Source: Rhodothermales bacterium (GTDB lineage Bacteria > Bacteroidota > Rhodothermia > Rhodothermales > VXPQ01). From it: 64,000 nt of DNA. Positions 7,820 through 16,317 of this stretch are shown here, one piece after another. Position numbers and translations under genes: made by a program. The notes under the pieces were generated by a model that was given only the letters and a program-made list of their open reading frames with translations, was not told the origin of the DNA and ran no database searches. Position 1 is the first letter of the stretch. Each line of letters starts with the position of its first letter. The DNA lies in NCBI GenBank assembly GCA_022825385.1, contig JAJDWX010000049.1, positions 46,149 through 110,148 of the forward strand, given 5' to 3'.

Positions 7820-10429
7820 TCACTGGTCTTGTTCGCGTTCCGCGGCCTGTTCCGTCCACGCGTCGATCCCTTCGAGAATCACGGCTTGCAGGCTCGCGTC
7901 TTCCAGCGCGCCGAGGTATTCCGACAGCAAGGCGAGTGCTTCCTCGCTGCCTGTGGCCGCAATGCGGCTGACGGTGAAAGGCAGAATGCGGGGCAGTTTG
8001 GCGGCGAGCGCGAGGTCCATGGCGCGGCCCATGTCCGCGGACGCCAGCGGTTCCATCGCATACCACGCCATCAGGGGAATATTCTGATCCTCGGCGTCTT
8101 CGGCCCGCTGCAGAAGCGCCTCCAGCGTTTCCCATCTGCGTTCGGGGGCCATGCGCTGGAGGGCGCTGGCGACGTAGAGGCGGACCAGCGCAGAATCGTC
8201 TTCCCGGGCCATCCGGGCGAATGCCTGCGCCGCCTCTTCGGGAACCTCCTTGTCTTCCGCCAGAAGATAGATTGCCCAGGCCCGGATATGTTCGTTGTCG
8301 TGGGCCAGCAGGTCGATCAGCGCTTCGTCCGAAAGGCCGCCGGTTACGTGCAGCACCCAGAGCGCCCGCAATTTCCGCGTTTCGTCCGAATGCGCTTCGA
8401 AAAGGGCGCGGAGCGTTTTGTGCACGGCCTCGTCCGGCCCCCGGTCCTGCAGGATGCGCCGGGCGGTGCGGACGTACCAGTCGTTCGGGTGCGCCTGCAA
8501 TTCGGCCAGTTCCACGGAAGCGCGCTGCTCCAGATCGACGGATACCCATGCGTCGTTTTCATGAGAAATCTTGTAAATTCGCCCGGTTTCGTAATCGTGG
8601 CTTTCGGGATTCCCGTGATGGCACTGGTTTTTGTCGTACCAGTCGATGACATGCACGGATCCGTCCGGCCCATATACCAGGTCCAGCATCTGGGACCAGC
8701 TGTCGTGGGTCAACAGAAAATCTTCGCCGTGTCGCCCCGCGTACCCGGACCCTCTGCGCTCCAGGATGTCCGTGTTGGCCCGGAACCCATGGATATTGTG
8801 CATGAAAATGCGTCCATGGTACGTTGTCGGCCACGAGCCGCCCTGGTATATCATGGCGCCTGCATGGGCATGCCCGCCGCCCGCCACGCCGGATCGCCGG
8901 TTGCCCGCATGCGGTCCCTGGTTGCCCACCCAGTGCACATGGTCGCCGATCGGGTCCAGGTCGTCGTATACGTACGGATTGAAATGTTCGCCCGCCTGCC
9001 GGATCATGCGGGCGCCGGGAATCACATGGTGCAAATGCGGAATGACGCAGGCCGTAAGAAACAGTTGTCCGTGCGCGTCCCAGTCCAGCCCCCAGGAATT
9101 GCTGGTGCCGTACGCAAACACTTCGAAAATGCGCTGCGTGGGGTGATACCGCCATACGCCTGCATTGATTTTTTCGCGCTCGGCGTCTTCGGCGCCCGGT
9201 TTGCCCACGTTCGAGTGCGTGAATACGCCGTGCGTACCGTAGAGCCAGCCGTCTGGCCCCCACAGGAAGGAATTCAGCGTTTCGTGCGTGTCGTGGTAGC
9301 CGAATCCGTCCAGCAATATCTCCGGTTCGCCCGCGGGTCGATCTCCCGAAGCGTCAATGGGAACGTAGAGCAGATACGGCGCCGCGCCGATCCATACGCC
9401 GCCAAACCCCAGTTCCAGGCCGCTCACCAGATTCAGCCCTTCCATGAAGACTTTCCGTACGTCGAACGCGCCGTCCCCGTCCGTGTCTTCGAAAATGAGT
9501 ATGCGATCCTTGCCTTCGCCTTCCGGAGCCCGCACCGGATAGGTCCGCCCTTCGGCGATCCACACGCGCCCCCGATGGTCCAGCGCCATCGCAATGGGAT
9601 TGACCACGTCCGGCTCCGCCGCCGCCAGTTGTACGCGGAAACCATCCGGCACCGTCATGGTTTGCGCGGCTTCCTGCGGGCTGCCCCCTTCCAGCAATAC
9701 AGGATCCCAGGCTGGCAATTTCGCAATGCCGGAAGGATCCAGTTCGTCCGGGAAAGCAGGCCGCTCTGCATGCAAGCGAAAATGATCGAAGTTGATGTGC
9801 GCATACGCGTTCTCGGGGATATAGGCCGCCGTGGAACCGCCGGCGTCCTCGTCCACGAGGCGGATGAAAATGGTTTCCCCCACGTGTTCTCGCAGGTCCG
9901 CCACGACAGGCCGCAAGGCAAGGTCGTTGTCGCCGCTCGCTGAAAAAAGCACGGCCCCGTCTCGCGCCCGGACCAGTTCGGCTCGGGTACTCTCCAGCGC
10001 GCCCCCCGAAATCAGAAAACTTGCGTACGGGTGCGTTGCCTCGAACGCCGAAGAGGTTAGCGTTCCCTTGCTCGCTGGTCCGGTCGTTGCGCCGGAACTG
10101 ATCCACTGGGCGCCCGCGTGTCCGCTGCGCAAGTCCGCCGGTTCCTGTCTGCGTCGTTCCCGCAGCGTCTGAATCATTTTCGCGACGACGGCTTCGCCCG
10201 AAGCGAACGCGTCGCCTTCGACGAGTCCGTTCCCGAAGGCGTCGCCCTCGGCGGTCCAGTCGGTCAGGTCCCCCGTTTCGAAATCGACGTTTAATGCGCG
10301 CCCGTCGATGGCGGGCGCATGCCCGGCGTCTTGCCCCCATGCGGGCGCAGAACCCGTCGCAACGACAAGCAATACGGCTGCGGCAAGGGCGCGGGAAGGG
10401 ACAGGATTAAAAAATAAGCCTTTGCGCAT
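7820..10429 (-). CDS. Exported dehydrogenase-like propeller protein with HEAT tail (TIGR02604-like), no haem domain
   Basis: 869 residues with a signal peptide cut near AWGQD. Residues ~45-230 look like a beta-jelly-roll module. About 240-640 is the membrane-bound-dehydrogenase-type beta-propeller (TIGR02604-like) with PDGFRVQLAAAEPDVVNPIAM, DTDGDGAFD and YGPDGSVHVIDWYDK. About 660-865 are HEAT-like helical repeats. Family members often continue into a haem-c domain (CxxCH), but none is present here. The last ~125 residues are strongly similar to the C-terminus of the cupredoxin protein at 11726-12766. It is probably periplasmic; substrate unknown. Confidence 0.75.
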   Translation of the reverse strand: MRKGLFFNPVPSRALAAAVLLVVATGSAPAWGQDAGHAPAIDGRALNVDFETGDLTDWTAEGDAFGNGLVEGDAFASGEAVVAKMIQTLRERRRQEPADLRSGHAGAQWISSGATTGPASKGTLTSSAFEATHPYASFLISGGALESTRAELVRARDGAVLFSASGDNDLALRPVVADLREHVGETIFIRLVDEDAGGSTAAYIPENAYAHINFDHFRLHAERPAFPDELDPSGIAKLPAWDPVLLEGGSPQEAAQTMTVPDGFRVQLAAAEPDVVNPIAMALDHRGRVWIAEGRTYPVRAPEGEGKDRILIFEDTDGDGAFDVRKVFMEGLNLVSGLELGFGGVWIGAAPYLLYVPIDASGDRPAGEPEILLDGFGYHDTHETLNSFLWGPDGWLYGTHGVFTHSNVGKPGAEDAEREKINAGVWRYHPTQRIFEVFAYGTSNSWGLDWDAHGQLFLTACVIPHLHHVIPGARMIRQAGEHFNPYVYDDLDPIGDHVHWVGNQGPHAGNRRSGVAGGGHAHAGAMIYQGGSWPTTYHGRIFMHNIHGFRANTDILERRGSGYAGRHGEDFLLTHDSWSQMLDLVYGPDGSVHVIDWYDKNQCHHGNPESHDYETGRIYKISHENDAWVSVDLEQRASVELAELQAHPNDWYVRTARRILQDRGPDEAVHKTLRALFEAHSDETRKLRALWVLHVTGGLSDEALIDLLAHDNEHIRAWAIYLLAEDKEVPEEAAQAFARMAREDDSALVRLYVASALQRMAPERRWETLEALLQRAEDAEDQNIPLMAWYAMEPLASADMGRAMDLALAAKLPRILPFTVSRIAATGSEEALALLSEYLGALEDASLQAVILEGIDAWTEQAAEREQDQ

Positions 10430-10514
10430 GGCGACTTAAATTATTTAAGGATGCGTGATTTCTACTGTGCGGATGCTCCGCTGTTTCGCGCGTTCTGGCG
10501 CCCGGCCGGGTGGT

Positions 10515-11729
10515 TTACCGGACATGCTGGCGAAAGATGTACGCGCCTTTCTTGTTGACGACCAGAATGTCCGGATAGTCATCGCCGTTCGCGTCTTTCA
10601 CTGCGAGCGCGACGCCGACCCCTGAATCGTCATCGACAAGATGAGGGGTCCAGACGACATCGCCGCGATCCGTTCGCGCGAGCCGGAACCAGTAGAGGAC
10701 CGGCGGGGCGTTCGGTTCGGGGTCCATGGCTTCGCCGTGCGCCCGGAATCGTTTTCCAGTCACGATATCCTTCAACCCGTCCCGGTCCATGTCCGCCAGC
10801 GCCACGGCATGCAACTGGGAGAACCGGGCCCTGCCCGACTCCTTCGCTGCATCCTCCCGGAGAATAATGTGTTTCTCGAAGCCGCCTTCCGGGAGTTGGC
10901 GGAACCATGAAAGTCCCCAGCCGTGCGCGTCGCGGCTTGCGATTACGTCGTTCAGCCCGTCTCCGTCCACGTCGTAGGCGTACATTTGCGCGGCGCCGAG
11001 GGCGAACGCTTCTTCATGGCGTTCCCAGGGCGTATCTGCATCGAATCCCGGATTTTCCCACCACCCGTTCGACATAAGCAAATCAGGCAATGCGTCGCCA
11101 TTCACATCCCCGACGCCGAACCCGTGCGTAAAGCGCGCCAATTCCTCGTACGGCCCGGCGACCTGCCGGAATGTCCACGGTTCGGTCGGTCGCTCCGGGT
11201 CGTACGACGCATACCCCGGATACCCGTCCACATGGGCGACGATTTCCGGTCGTCCGTCGCCGTCGATATCCAGAATGTGCGGCGATTCGTTGTCCACGGC
11301 GGGCAAGGCGAGGTGCTGCGTCCAGTGTCCGGTATCCTCGCTGTCCGGCTCGCCGGGGTTTTCGTACCAGAACGCCTCTTGTCCCGGAAAGCCGATCACC
11401 AGAATGTCGTTCCACCCGTCGTCGTTGAAGTCGTGCACATCGACAATGAAATTGTCCGAATACGAAAAGCCCACGATGCTGAAAGGCTTGGGTTCGTAGA
11501 ACGCATGGCGCGTCTCGAACGCAGGGCCGACGTACCAGTAGGGTCCCGCCACCAGGTCTGCCGCGCCGTCCCTGTTCAGGTCTCCGATGGCGCCGCCTTC
11601 CGCATAGAATATATCGTCGAGATGCATTTTGTCGAAGGCGGCTTGCCCTGCGGCGGCGCCCGCCGTCGAGAGCGAGAGGGCGACGCCCAGGGCGGCGTAC
11701 AGGGTCCGGGTGCAGAGCATGCTGTTCAT
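10515..11729 (-). CDS. Exported FG-GAP/VCBS repeat protein
   Basis: 404 residues from the ATG at 11729. This start gives a good signal peptide (TLYAALGVALSLSTAGAAAGQ) and a 4-bp ATGA overlap with the upstream cupredoxin gene; a longer open frame upstream has no signal peptide. The mature part is a beta-propeller of FG-GAP/VCBS repeats with Ca-binding loops such as DLNRDGAADL, DFNDDGWNDI, DIDGDGRPEI and DVDGDGLNDV. Such proteins are extracellular or periplasmic and bind ligands or partners; no catalytic motif is seen. Translational coupling to the cupredoxin gene suggests a shared complex. Confidence 0.78.
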   Translation of the reverse strand: MNSMLCTRTLYAALGVALSLSTAGAAAGQAAFDKMHLDDIFYAEGGAIGDLNRDGAADLVAGPYWYVGPAFETRHAFYEPKPFSIVGFSYSDNFIVDVHDFNDDGWNDILVIGFPGQEAFWYENPGEPDSEDTGHWTQHLALPAVDNESPHILDIDGDGRPEIVAHVDGYPGYASYDPERPTEPWTFRQVAGPYEELARFTHGFGVGDVNGDALPDLLMSNGWWENPGFDADTPWERHEEAFALGAAQMYAYDVDGDGLNDVIASRDAHGWGLSWFRQLPEGGFEKHIILREDAAKESGRARFSQLHAVALADMDRDGLKDIVTGKRFRAHGEAMDPEPNAPPVLYWFRLARTDRGDVVWTPHLVDDDSGVGVALAVKDANGDDYPDILVVNKKGAYIFRQHVR

Positions 11730-12766
11730 GGATCGGTTGGCTGGAGGATGCGGCGGACGCCGTCGAGGAGGATGGTTCGTTGGCCGGGGGTTGCGTTGGG
11801 CAAGCGTCCGGTCAGGGTGCGCAGCGCGTCCTGCGATCCTGCTTCGGCGATGCGTTGCACCGTAAAGGATAAGGCGCGCGGCCATTTGGAGTCCAGCGCC
11901 AGCGTCAGCGCCCGATCCGGGTCTACGGGTATGACGGGTTCTGTGGCGTACCATATCAGGGTCGGGAGCGCATGCCCGGCGGCCTCTGGCGCATGGCCAT
12001 GCAGTCCTTCAAGGACATCCCAGCGGCGTTCGGGCGCGACGCTCCGCAACGCTTCCGCAAGATACGCCCTCACAAGCAAAGAAGTATCCTCGCGCGCCAT
12101 GCGCGCCCATGCGTTCAGGGTATGTTCCGGGATGTGTTCGCTGCGCGCAAGTCGCTGCGCGGCCCGCGCCCGGACCTGTTCGTCGGCGTGCTCCAGCCAA
12201 CTCCGTTCCGCGTCGTTTGGCGGCGCGTCGGGCGCCGTCGAATCCAGGTCCAGCGGCGGGAGGGCAATATCCTCCAGTGGCGGCAATTCGCTGGGCAAGG
12301 GCGCGCGCAGGGCGTCTTCTTCCGAGGCCGCGTCCGCGTCGGCCTCGCCCGGCGCCCGAATAATTTCGAAGCGTCCTTCCATGCCGGCAGCCCGGTGTCC
12401 CGGAATCGTACAGTAATAAACGTCGTCCGCCGCGGCAGTGAACAGAAGGTCGGTCTCTTCCCCGACGTCCAGGATTATTTTCGTTTGCGCTTGCAGGGTT
12501 TCGAACGCCAGGTCGTGCGCCAGCGGCTCCACGTTCACCAGGACGATCCGCACGGTCTCGCCCCGCTTCGCCCGCAGCACGGGGTTGCGGACCCCGTCGA
12601 TGTCGCCGCCCACGCCCCGATAGCCGAGGATATGGGTTTCGAGCACATATTCCCGATCCGCTTTCGCGGCTTCCTGCGCAAGCGCGGAATGCCGGGCCGC
12701 CGAACCCGGCGGGAGGGCGCCTGCCGCCAGACAGGCAAGAAATATGATCGAGGGAGCGCGTTGCAT
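11726..12766 (-). CDS. Cupredoxin-HEAT fusion protein (blue-copper electron carrier)
   Basis: 346 residues with a signal peptide. Residues ~40-136 are a plastocyanin/azurin-like cupredoxin with all four type 1 copper ligands visible: H84 (PLAHDLAF), C119, H124 and M129 (YYCTIPGHRAAGM). An acidic, Pro-rich linker (~137-195) follows, then a HEAT-like domain (~195-340). That domain repeats the tail of the propeller protein at 7820-10429, with shared motifs ARMARED, APERRW, WYA-EP and FTV-RIA. First gene of the minus-strand operon. It probably carries electrons in the periplasm, perhaps for the propeller protein. Confidence 0.8.
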   Translation of the reverse strand: MQRAPSIIFLACLAAGALPPGSAARHSALAQEAAKADREYVLETHILGYRGVGGDIDGVRNPVLRAKRGETVRIVLVNVEPLAHDLAFETLQAQTKIILDVGEETDLLFTAAADDVYYCTIPGHRAAGMEGRFEIIRAPGEADADAASEEDALRAPLPSELPPLEDIALPPLDLDSTAPDAPPNDAERSWLEHADEQVRARAAQRLARSEHIPEHTLNAWARMAREDTSLLVRAYLAEALRSVAPERRWDVLEGLHGHAPEAAGHALPTLIWYATEPVIPVDPDRALTLALDSKWPRALSFTVQRIAEAGSQDALRTLTGRLPNATPGQRTILLDGVRRILQPTDP

Positions 12767-12861
12767 TGCGGGTGTCCTGTAATTTCAGGAAAAATGTAAA
12801 ATATTTGCAAAGATGATTATATTGCTTCCCGGAATTCACATCATTTGCCTCGCGTAACCAC

Positions 12862-13971
12862 ATGCCGGACCAAATCAGAGTCGCCGTCGTCGGACTGGGC
12901 TTTGGCGCCGAGTTCATACCCATTTACCAACGCCATCCCGACGCGGAACTGTGGGCGATTTGCAAGCGAGACGAAAAGGGCCTGAACGAAATTGGCGACC
13001 AGTTTGGCGTGGCGCGGCGCTATACGGACTACGAAGCGCTGCTTGCAGACCCTGATCTGGACGCCGTGCACATCAACACCCCGATCGCGGCGCACGCCCC
13101 CATGTCCCTGGCCGCGCTGGAGGCAGGCAAGCATACGGCCTGCACCGTGCCTATGGCGACCACCGTAGACGAATGCCTCCAGATCGCGGAAGCCCGCCGC
13201 CGCAGCGGCAAGGCGTACATGATGATGGAAACGGCCATTTACACCCGGGAATTCCTGTATGCCCAGGAACTGCTCGCGTCGGGGCGGCTCGGGAAAATAC
13301 AATTTTTGCGCGGATCGCATCAGCAGAATATGGGCCTGCCCGGCTGGCCCGCCTACTGGTACGGATTTCCGCCCATGCACTACGCCACGCACGCGGTCAG
13401 TCCGCTCTTGCTGCTTGCCGCCGCCCGCGCCGAATCCGTGGTGTGTTTCGGTTCCGGGCGCATTCAGGAAGAATACGTCGAACCGTACGGTTCCCCGTTC
13501 GCCGTCGAGTCCGCGCTGGTGTCGCTGGCGGATTCGGACCTGTGCTGCGAAGTAACCCGATCCCTCTTCAACACCATTCGGCAGTATCGGGAAAGCTTTG
13601 ATGCGTACGGCACGGAAGGTTCGTTCGAGTGGGAACAGGTCATCGGCGAAGGGCCCGTCGTCTACTCGGGGTACGAAGACGCCGAGCGCATCGAAGTACC
13701 CGACTACGCCCACCTGCTTCCCGCCGAAATCGCGCCGTTTACCACCGGGGGCGTATACGACGACGAGCGCGAGCATACCTCCTTCATTCAGGGGGGCGGG
13801 CACGGCGGTTCGCACCCGCACATGGTTCACGAATTTCTTCGGGCGATTCTCGAAGGCCGCGAAGCGGTTTCCGACGCGGCGGCGGCCGCAAACTGGACGA
13901 TGACAGGCATTTGCGCCCACGAATCGGCCATGCAGGGCGGGCGGCGCATCGACGTCCCCGGATGCTCCTGA
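12862..13971 (+). CDS. Gfo/Idh/MocA family oxidoreductase
   Basis: 369 residues. The N-terminal Rossmann fold has VAVVGLGFGAEFIP (residues ~6-19) and the strand DAVHINTPIAAHAPM. The usual EKP motif of the family is replaced by CTVPMATT. The C-terminal half is the alpha/beta substrate domain. The family oxidises or epimerises sugars and cyclitols with NAD(P). There is no signal peptide. It is followed 31 bp later by a sugar-type MFS permease and then a DUF1080 protein, which suggests a small sugar or glycoside uptake and oxidation operon. Confidence 0.82.
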   Translation: MPDQIRVAVVGLGFGAEFIPIYQRHPDAELWAICKRDEKGLNEIGDQFGVARRYTDYEALLADPDLDAVHINTPIAAHAPMSLAALEAGKHTACTVPMATTVDECLQIAEARRRSGKAYMMMETAIYTREFLYAQELLASGRLGKIQFLRGSHQQNMGLPGWPAYWYGFPPMHYATHAVSPLLLLAAARAESVVCFGSGRIQEEYVEPYGSPFAVESALVSLADSDLCCEVTRSLFNTIRQYRESFDAYGTEGSFEWEQVIGEGPVVYSGYEDAERIEVPDYAHLLPAEIAPFTTGGVYDDEREHTSFIQGGGHGGSHPHMVHEFLRAILEGREAVSDAAAAANWTMTGICAHESAMQGGRRIDVPGCS

Positions 13972-14002
13972 ATTTCCTTTTCATTTACTCTGCAACGCGA
14001 TC

Positions 14003-15406
14003 ATGGACAACATAATCAACAAAAACCGTCTTTTCACGGGAAGCATCGTGGCGCTCGTCGCCACGGCTTTCGGCTTCGTTATTCGGGCTCTCATCCTTGA
14101 CGATTGGGGCAGAGAGTTCAATCTGAGCCAGGAACAGCTGGGATGGATTACAGGGGCGGGTCTGTTTCCGTTCGCTATTACCATTATTCTTTTCAGTCTG
14201 ATCATCGACAAGATCGGATACCACACCTCCATTCGTCTTGCCTTCGCAGGACACATTCTTTCTGCGCTCGTAACGATCTGCGCCGGGCATATAGGGGATC
14301 CGTTTGTGGTGCTCTACATCGGCACGTTCATCCTGGCGCTGTCGAATGGCATCGTGGAGGCAGTCGTCAACCCGGCGGTGGCTACCCTGTATCCCGATTC
14401 CAAGACGCACCACCTGAATATCCTGCACGCAGGCTGGCCGGGCGGTCTTGTGCTGGGCGGTATCCTGCTCATTGCGGCAGGCGACATCGGTTGGCGCTGG
14501 CAGGTGGGACTGGTGATTTTGCCGACGCTGGTCTACGGCTGGATGCTGGTTCGGGAAGCATGGCCGGTGCAGGAGCGCGTGGCGGCGGGCGTCGATTACG
14601 CAGGCATGCTCCGGGAATTGTATCGGCCCCTGTTCATTATTCTGCTGATTATCATGGTTCCGCTGGCCATCACGGAACTGGGCACGGACAGCTGGATTAC
14701 GGCGCTGATGACCAGCGTGTTGAGCAATACCCCGGTGCATCCGCTCTGGGTGCTCGTGTATACCTCGGCCATCATGTTCGTCCTGCGGTTTTTCGCCGGA
14801 CCCATCGTGCACCGGATCAATCCGTTGGGCCTGCTGGCTTGCAGCGCCGCCATCGCTTGCCTGGGTCTTATCTCTCTTTCGCAGGCCGGATCGGCTATTT
14901 TGTGGGTATTTCTCGCCGCAACCCTGTACGGCGTTGGCAAGACGTTCTTCTGGCCCACGACGCTGGGCGTGGTTTCAGAGCAGTTTCCGCATGGCGGCGC
15001 CATGACGATCAATACGATCGCAGGCGTGGGTATGCTGGCTGTAGGCGTACTGGGCAATCCGGTACTGGGCTCTATTCAAGATCAGTTTATCGATAATGAG
15101 ATCTCGTCTACGGCTCCCGAACTCGTCGAAGAGGTGCTGGAAGCGGAAGGTTCCGGTTTGCTCGGCGCGCGCACCCTCAACGACGATGCGGTGGCGTTGC
15201 TTTCCGAAGAAGATCAGCAGCGTATCGTGGCCGTGCAGTCCGCTTCGAGCCAATCCGCTTTGCGGACCGTGGCGTGGCTTCCGGCCTTCATGTTCGTATG
15301 CTACGTACTCCTTATTTTGTACTTCCGGTCGAAGGGCGGGTACAAGGCCGTCGAGCTGAAAACGGAGGAACAGACCGGCGGCCTTGAAGGGGCGGCTGAG
15401 TTTTAG
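14003..15406 (+). CDS. MFS transporter, sugar-permease type
   Basis: 467 residues with about 12 hydrophobic segments in two halves of six, the major facilitator pattern. The loop between helices 2 and 3 has DKIGYHTSIRLAF, a variant of the MFS motif D-x-x-G-[RK]. An insert of ~60 mostly charged residues (about 360-420) precedes the last helix. It probably imports the compound handled by the adjacent Gfo/Idh oxidoreductase. The substrate is inferred only from context. Confidence 0.8.
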   Translation: MDNIINKNRLFTGSIVALVATAFGFVIRALILDDWGREFNLSQEQLGWITGAGLFPFAITIILFSLIIDKIGYHTSIRLAFAGHILSALVTICAGHIGDPFVVLYIGTFILALSNGIVEAVVNPAVATLYPDSKTHHLNILHAGWPGGLVLGGILLIAAGDIGWRWQVGLVILPTLVYGWMLVREAWPVQERVAAGVDYAGMLRELYRPLFIILLIIMVPLAITELGTDSWITALMTSVLSNTPVHPLWVLVYTSAIMFVLRFFAGPIVHRINPLGLLACSAAIACLGLISLSQAGSAILWVFLAATLYGVGKTFFWPTTLGVVSEQFPHGGAMTINTIAGVGMLAVGVLGNPVLGSIQDQFIDNEISSTAPELVEEVLEAEGSGLLGARTLNDDAVALLSEEDQQRIVAVQSASSQSALRTVAWLPAFMFVCYVLLILYFRSKGGYKAVELKTEEQTGGLEGAAEF

Positions 15407-15442
15407 TCCCGCGTTTCTGCATTACATTGCAATGAACGGGTC

Positions 15443-15472
15443 GGAGCGCCGTCGGAAAATCCGGCGCGCTCC
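15443..15472. terminator. GC-rich hairpin after the MFS gene
   Basis: GGAGCGCCG (15443-15451) pairs with CGGCGCGCTCC (15462-15472) with a 2-nt bulge, 37 bp after the MFS stop. There is no T tract, so termination is only likely, not shown. Confidence 0.35.
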
Positions 15473-15528
15473 GGCGCGTCTTTGCGATACTCCGTACAAC
15501 AAATCATTTCCCACACAACCCTGACGCC

Positions 15529-16296
15529 ATGAAATCGACGCGATACGCACTTTCGCTTTGTATTATTCCGATCCTTGCGCTGTGCGCTATGCCCCGGAAG
15601 GCCCATGCCCAGATGGAAGCCCCCGAGGGCTATGCGTCCATATTCAATGGGGAAAACCTGGATGGCTGGGTTATCCCCGAAGGCGACGGCGGCCACTGGA
15701 AAGTGATGGACGGCGTAATCGACTATGATGCGGAAAGCGAGGCCGAGGGAGACAAGAGCCTCTGGACGGAAAAGGAGTACTGCGATTACACGCTCAAGAT
15801 CGACTGGCGCATTACTACGGTGGAGCCGTACACGAATCCCCGCGTACCCATCATCCTTGCGGACGGCACCCACAAGATGGATCAGGACGGCAACGCGATG
15901 GTGATGGCGGTGCCCGACTCTGATTCCGGCATTCTGCCGCGCGGCCACGGCAAGGCGCAGCACAACATCTGGAACTGGCCGTACGGTTCGGGAGAAGTGT
16001 ATGGGTATCGCATGGATCGAAACCAGCCGCCGGAAGTCCGCCGGGCCGCCTTGCCGCTCGTCCATGCAGACCATGCGATCGGGGAATGGAATACCTCGAA
16101 AATCGTCGTTCGGGGCCCGTTCATGACCATCTGGATCAACGGCCAGCTTGTTATCGACCGTATTCACCTGAACGAAATTCCCGACTGCGGCCCCATCGGA
16201 TTGCAGCATCATGGCCACAAGAACGACGCGGGAGAATGGGTCAGCCCGCCTTCGCTGGTGCAGTTCCGCAATATCTACGTGAAGGAGCACATGTAG
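15529..16296 (+). CDS. Secreted DUF1080 (3-keto-disaccharide hydrolase-like) protein
   Basis: 255 residues with a signal peptide ending near KAHAQ. The rest is one DUF1080 lectin-like beta-sandwich, with the family hallmarks FNGENLDGWVIPEG, GHWKVMDGVIDY and the closing RNIYVKE. Some members hydrolyse 3-keto-glycosides; others may only bind sugars. Together with the Gfo/Idh oxidoreductase upstream, a glycoside route through 3-keto sugars is plausible. It is convergent with the CotH gene 21 bp later. Confidence 0.8.
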   Translation: MKSTRYALSLCIIPILALCAMPRKAHAQMEAPEGYASIFNGENLDGWVIPEGDGGHWKVMDGVIDYDAESEAEGDKSLWTEKEYCDYTLKIDWRITTVEPYTNPRVPIILADGTHKMDQDGNAMVMAVPDSDSGILPRGHGKAQHNIWNWPYGSGEVYGYRMDRNQPPEVRRAALPLVHADHAIGEWNTSKIVVRGPFMTIWINGQLVIDRIHLNEIPDCGPIGLQHHGHKNDAGEWVSPPSLVQFRNIYVKEHM

Positions 16297-16317
16297 CGCC
16301 TGCGGCGAGGTTTTGCC

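Noticed and set aside
7829..9943. 704-codon plus-strand open frame
   Set aside because: Antisense shadow of the propeller/HEAT gene; the translation has no recognisable fold or signal.
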